The notes under the pieces were generated by a model that was given only the letters and a program-made list of their open reading frames with translations, searched no databases and was not told where the DNA came from. A DNA stretch of 64,000 bases from Tubulanus polymorphus (lineage: Eukaryota; Nemertea; Palaeonemertea; Tubulaniformes; Tubulanidae), in the NCBI RefSeq assembly GCF_964204645.1, contig NC_134033.1, positions 5,552,231-5,616,230 of the forward strand, written 5' to 3'. This document shows positions 63,331 to 64,000 of this stretch, one piece after another; the stretch's first letter is position 1; each line of letters starts with the position of its first letter. The translations under genes were made by a program, and so were the position numbers.

Positions 63331-64000
63331 ATGGGGCCTAAACCACGAGGAGTCAATTCGACAGTAAATACTGCACCCAAAAAAAGTCACAAAATTTGAA
63401 ATGTAAATCGGTGGCAACTCCTAAAGATAGTGCTAGTAAGCAGACGGAAACAGAGCAGCCTTCTACTGAGGAAAACCGCAAAAAAAGAGATCGCTCAGAA
63501 GGCTCCCTAAATACCTCTGGCGACGCTCCCAATCCATCAAAAAATGCGCAACAGAGGATCATATGGGCAGTGAGAGCGAATATCAAACAGACGCCGAGGA
63601 TGATGAAATCTCCAACAAAATGCTACTAAATGAGATACGCAAGATGAAAATTACTCTCGAAAGGAAGATCGATTGTAAGTTTAATCAGCTCAAACAAGAG
63701 ATGGAGTTATACAAAACTGAAATCGAAAAAAAACATTGATTTCCAAATACAAAATGCGAAAGACGAACTGAGAACCGAACTAAGAAACGAATTCAGTAGC
63801 AAAATATGCGATTTAGAAAAAACAACTACACGTCAGCCGAGTGGTCAAAGATTGCGATTGCTCGAAGACCGTCTAATCGACCAAGAAGCGAGAGCACGCC
63901 GTAGCAACCTTGTTTTTGTAGGAGTGCCAGAATCAGATATGAATTGCGAATTACAAATTCGCGAATCGCTTATAAATTCATTTCAGATGGATAGAACACA
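63331..64000 (+). pseudogene. Non-LTR retrotransposon ORF1 (L1-like), frameshifted, 3'-truncated by window
   Basis: ATG 63331 begins MGPKPRGVNST. Sensible coding continues in other frames after A-runs near 63380, 63540 and 63730. It reads as a Lys/Glu/Ser-rich N terminus, a coiled coil (KMKITLERKIDCKFNQLKQE, then ELRTELRNEF) and the conserved LLEDRLIDQEARARRSNLVF then VGVPES, diagnostic of L1-type ORF1 RNA-binding proteins. It lies in what would be a bark intron. Decay or homopolymer sequencing errors could both explain the shifts. Confidence 0.7.

Overview
This is animal nuclear DNA. Protein-coding stretches are cut by introns with clear GT/AG borders, non-coding DNA is AT-rich, and introns and intergenic gaps are full of minisatellites, MITE-like palindromes, tRNA-derived SINEs and one non-LTR retrotransposon. 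The genes (plectin-repeat protein, bark beetle/Anakonda-type junction protein, gustatory-receptor-like 7TM protein, expanded class A peptide GPCRs, an NLR-type NACHT protein) suggest a bilaterian invertebrate, probably a lophotrochozoan. That placement is inference from gene content, not from a marker gene.

Layout: 1-7201 (+) is the 3' end of a plakin/spectraplakin-family gene: a large acidic exon followed by four exons of plectin repeats. 7.2-11.8 kb is repeat-bearing intergenic DNA. 11.8-12.9 kb (-) is the large exon of a gustatory-receptor-like 7TM gene. 15.1-28.7 kb holds three closely related intronless class A GPCRs, one on minus and two on plus. The first two are split by a 2.7-kb, extremely AT-rich element with hairpin-forming terminal inverted repeats. 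The last two are separated by a frameshifted EGF-mucin-transmembrane gene fragment. Their duplicated flanks record a SINE insertion with an empty site in the sister copy.

32.0-35.4 kb (+) is a two-exon NACHT gene. Its short first exon encodes a motif very like the RIP homotypic interaction motif (RHIM, an amyloid-forming signalling motif) joined to a NACHT ATPase and a repeat-like C terminus. This is the most interesting gene in the window. A one-base frameshift separates the last ~76 codons. 35.4-39.6 kb is satellite-rich.

39.6-62.4 kb (+) is a 20-exon gene for a protein bark beetle (Anakonda) homologue: signal peptide, beta-helix blocks, two SRCR-like domains, MAM, C-type lectin, EGF and PSI-like modules. 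About 3145 codons are visible and the 3' end lies beyond the last recognised exon. One exon carries four tandem dibasic convertase-like sites. Its introns hold MITEs and several minisatellite families. 63.3-64.0 kb is the start of a non-LTR retrotransposon ORF1 with frameshifts in A-runs.

The genes look functionally independent: cytoskeletal linker, chemosensory receptors, an innate-immune-type receptor, and an epithelial junction protein. Exon borders were read by eye from splice consensus and codon phase. No expression or database evidence was available.
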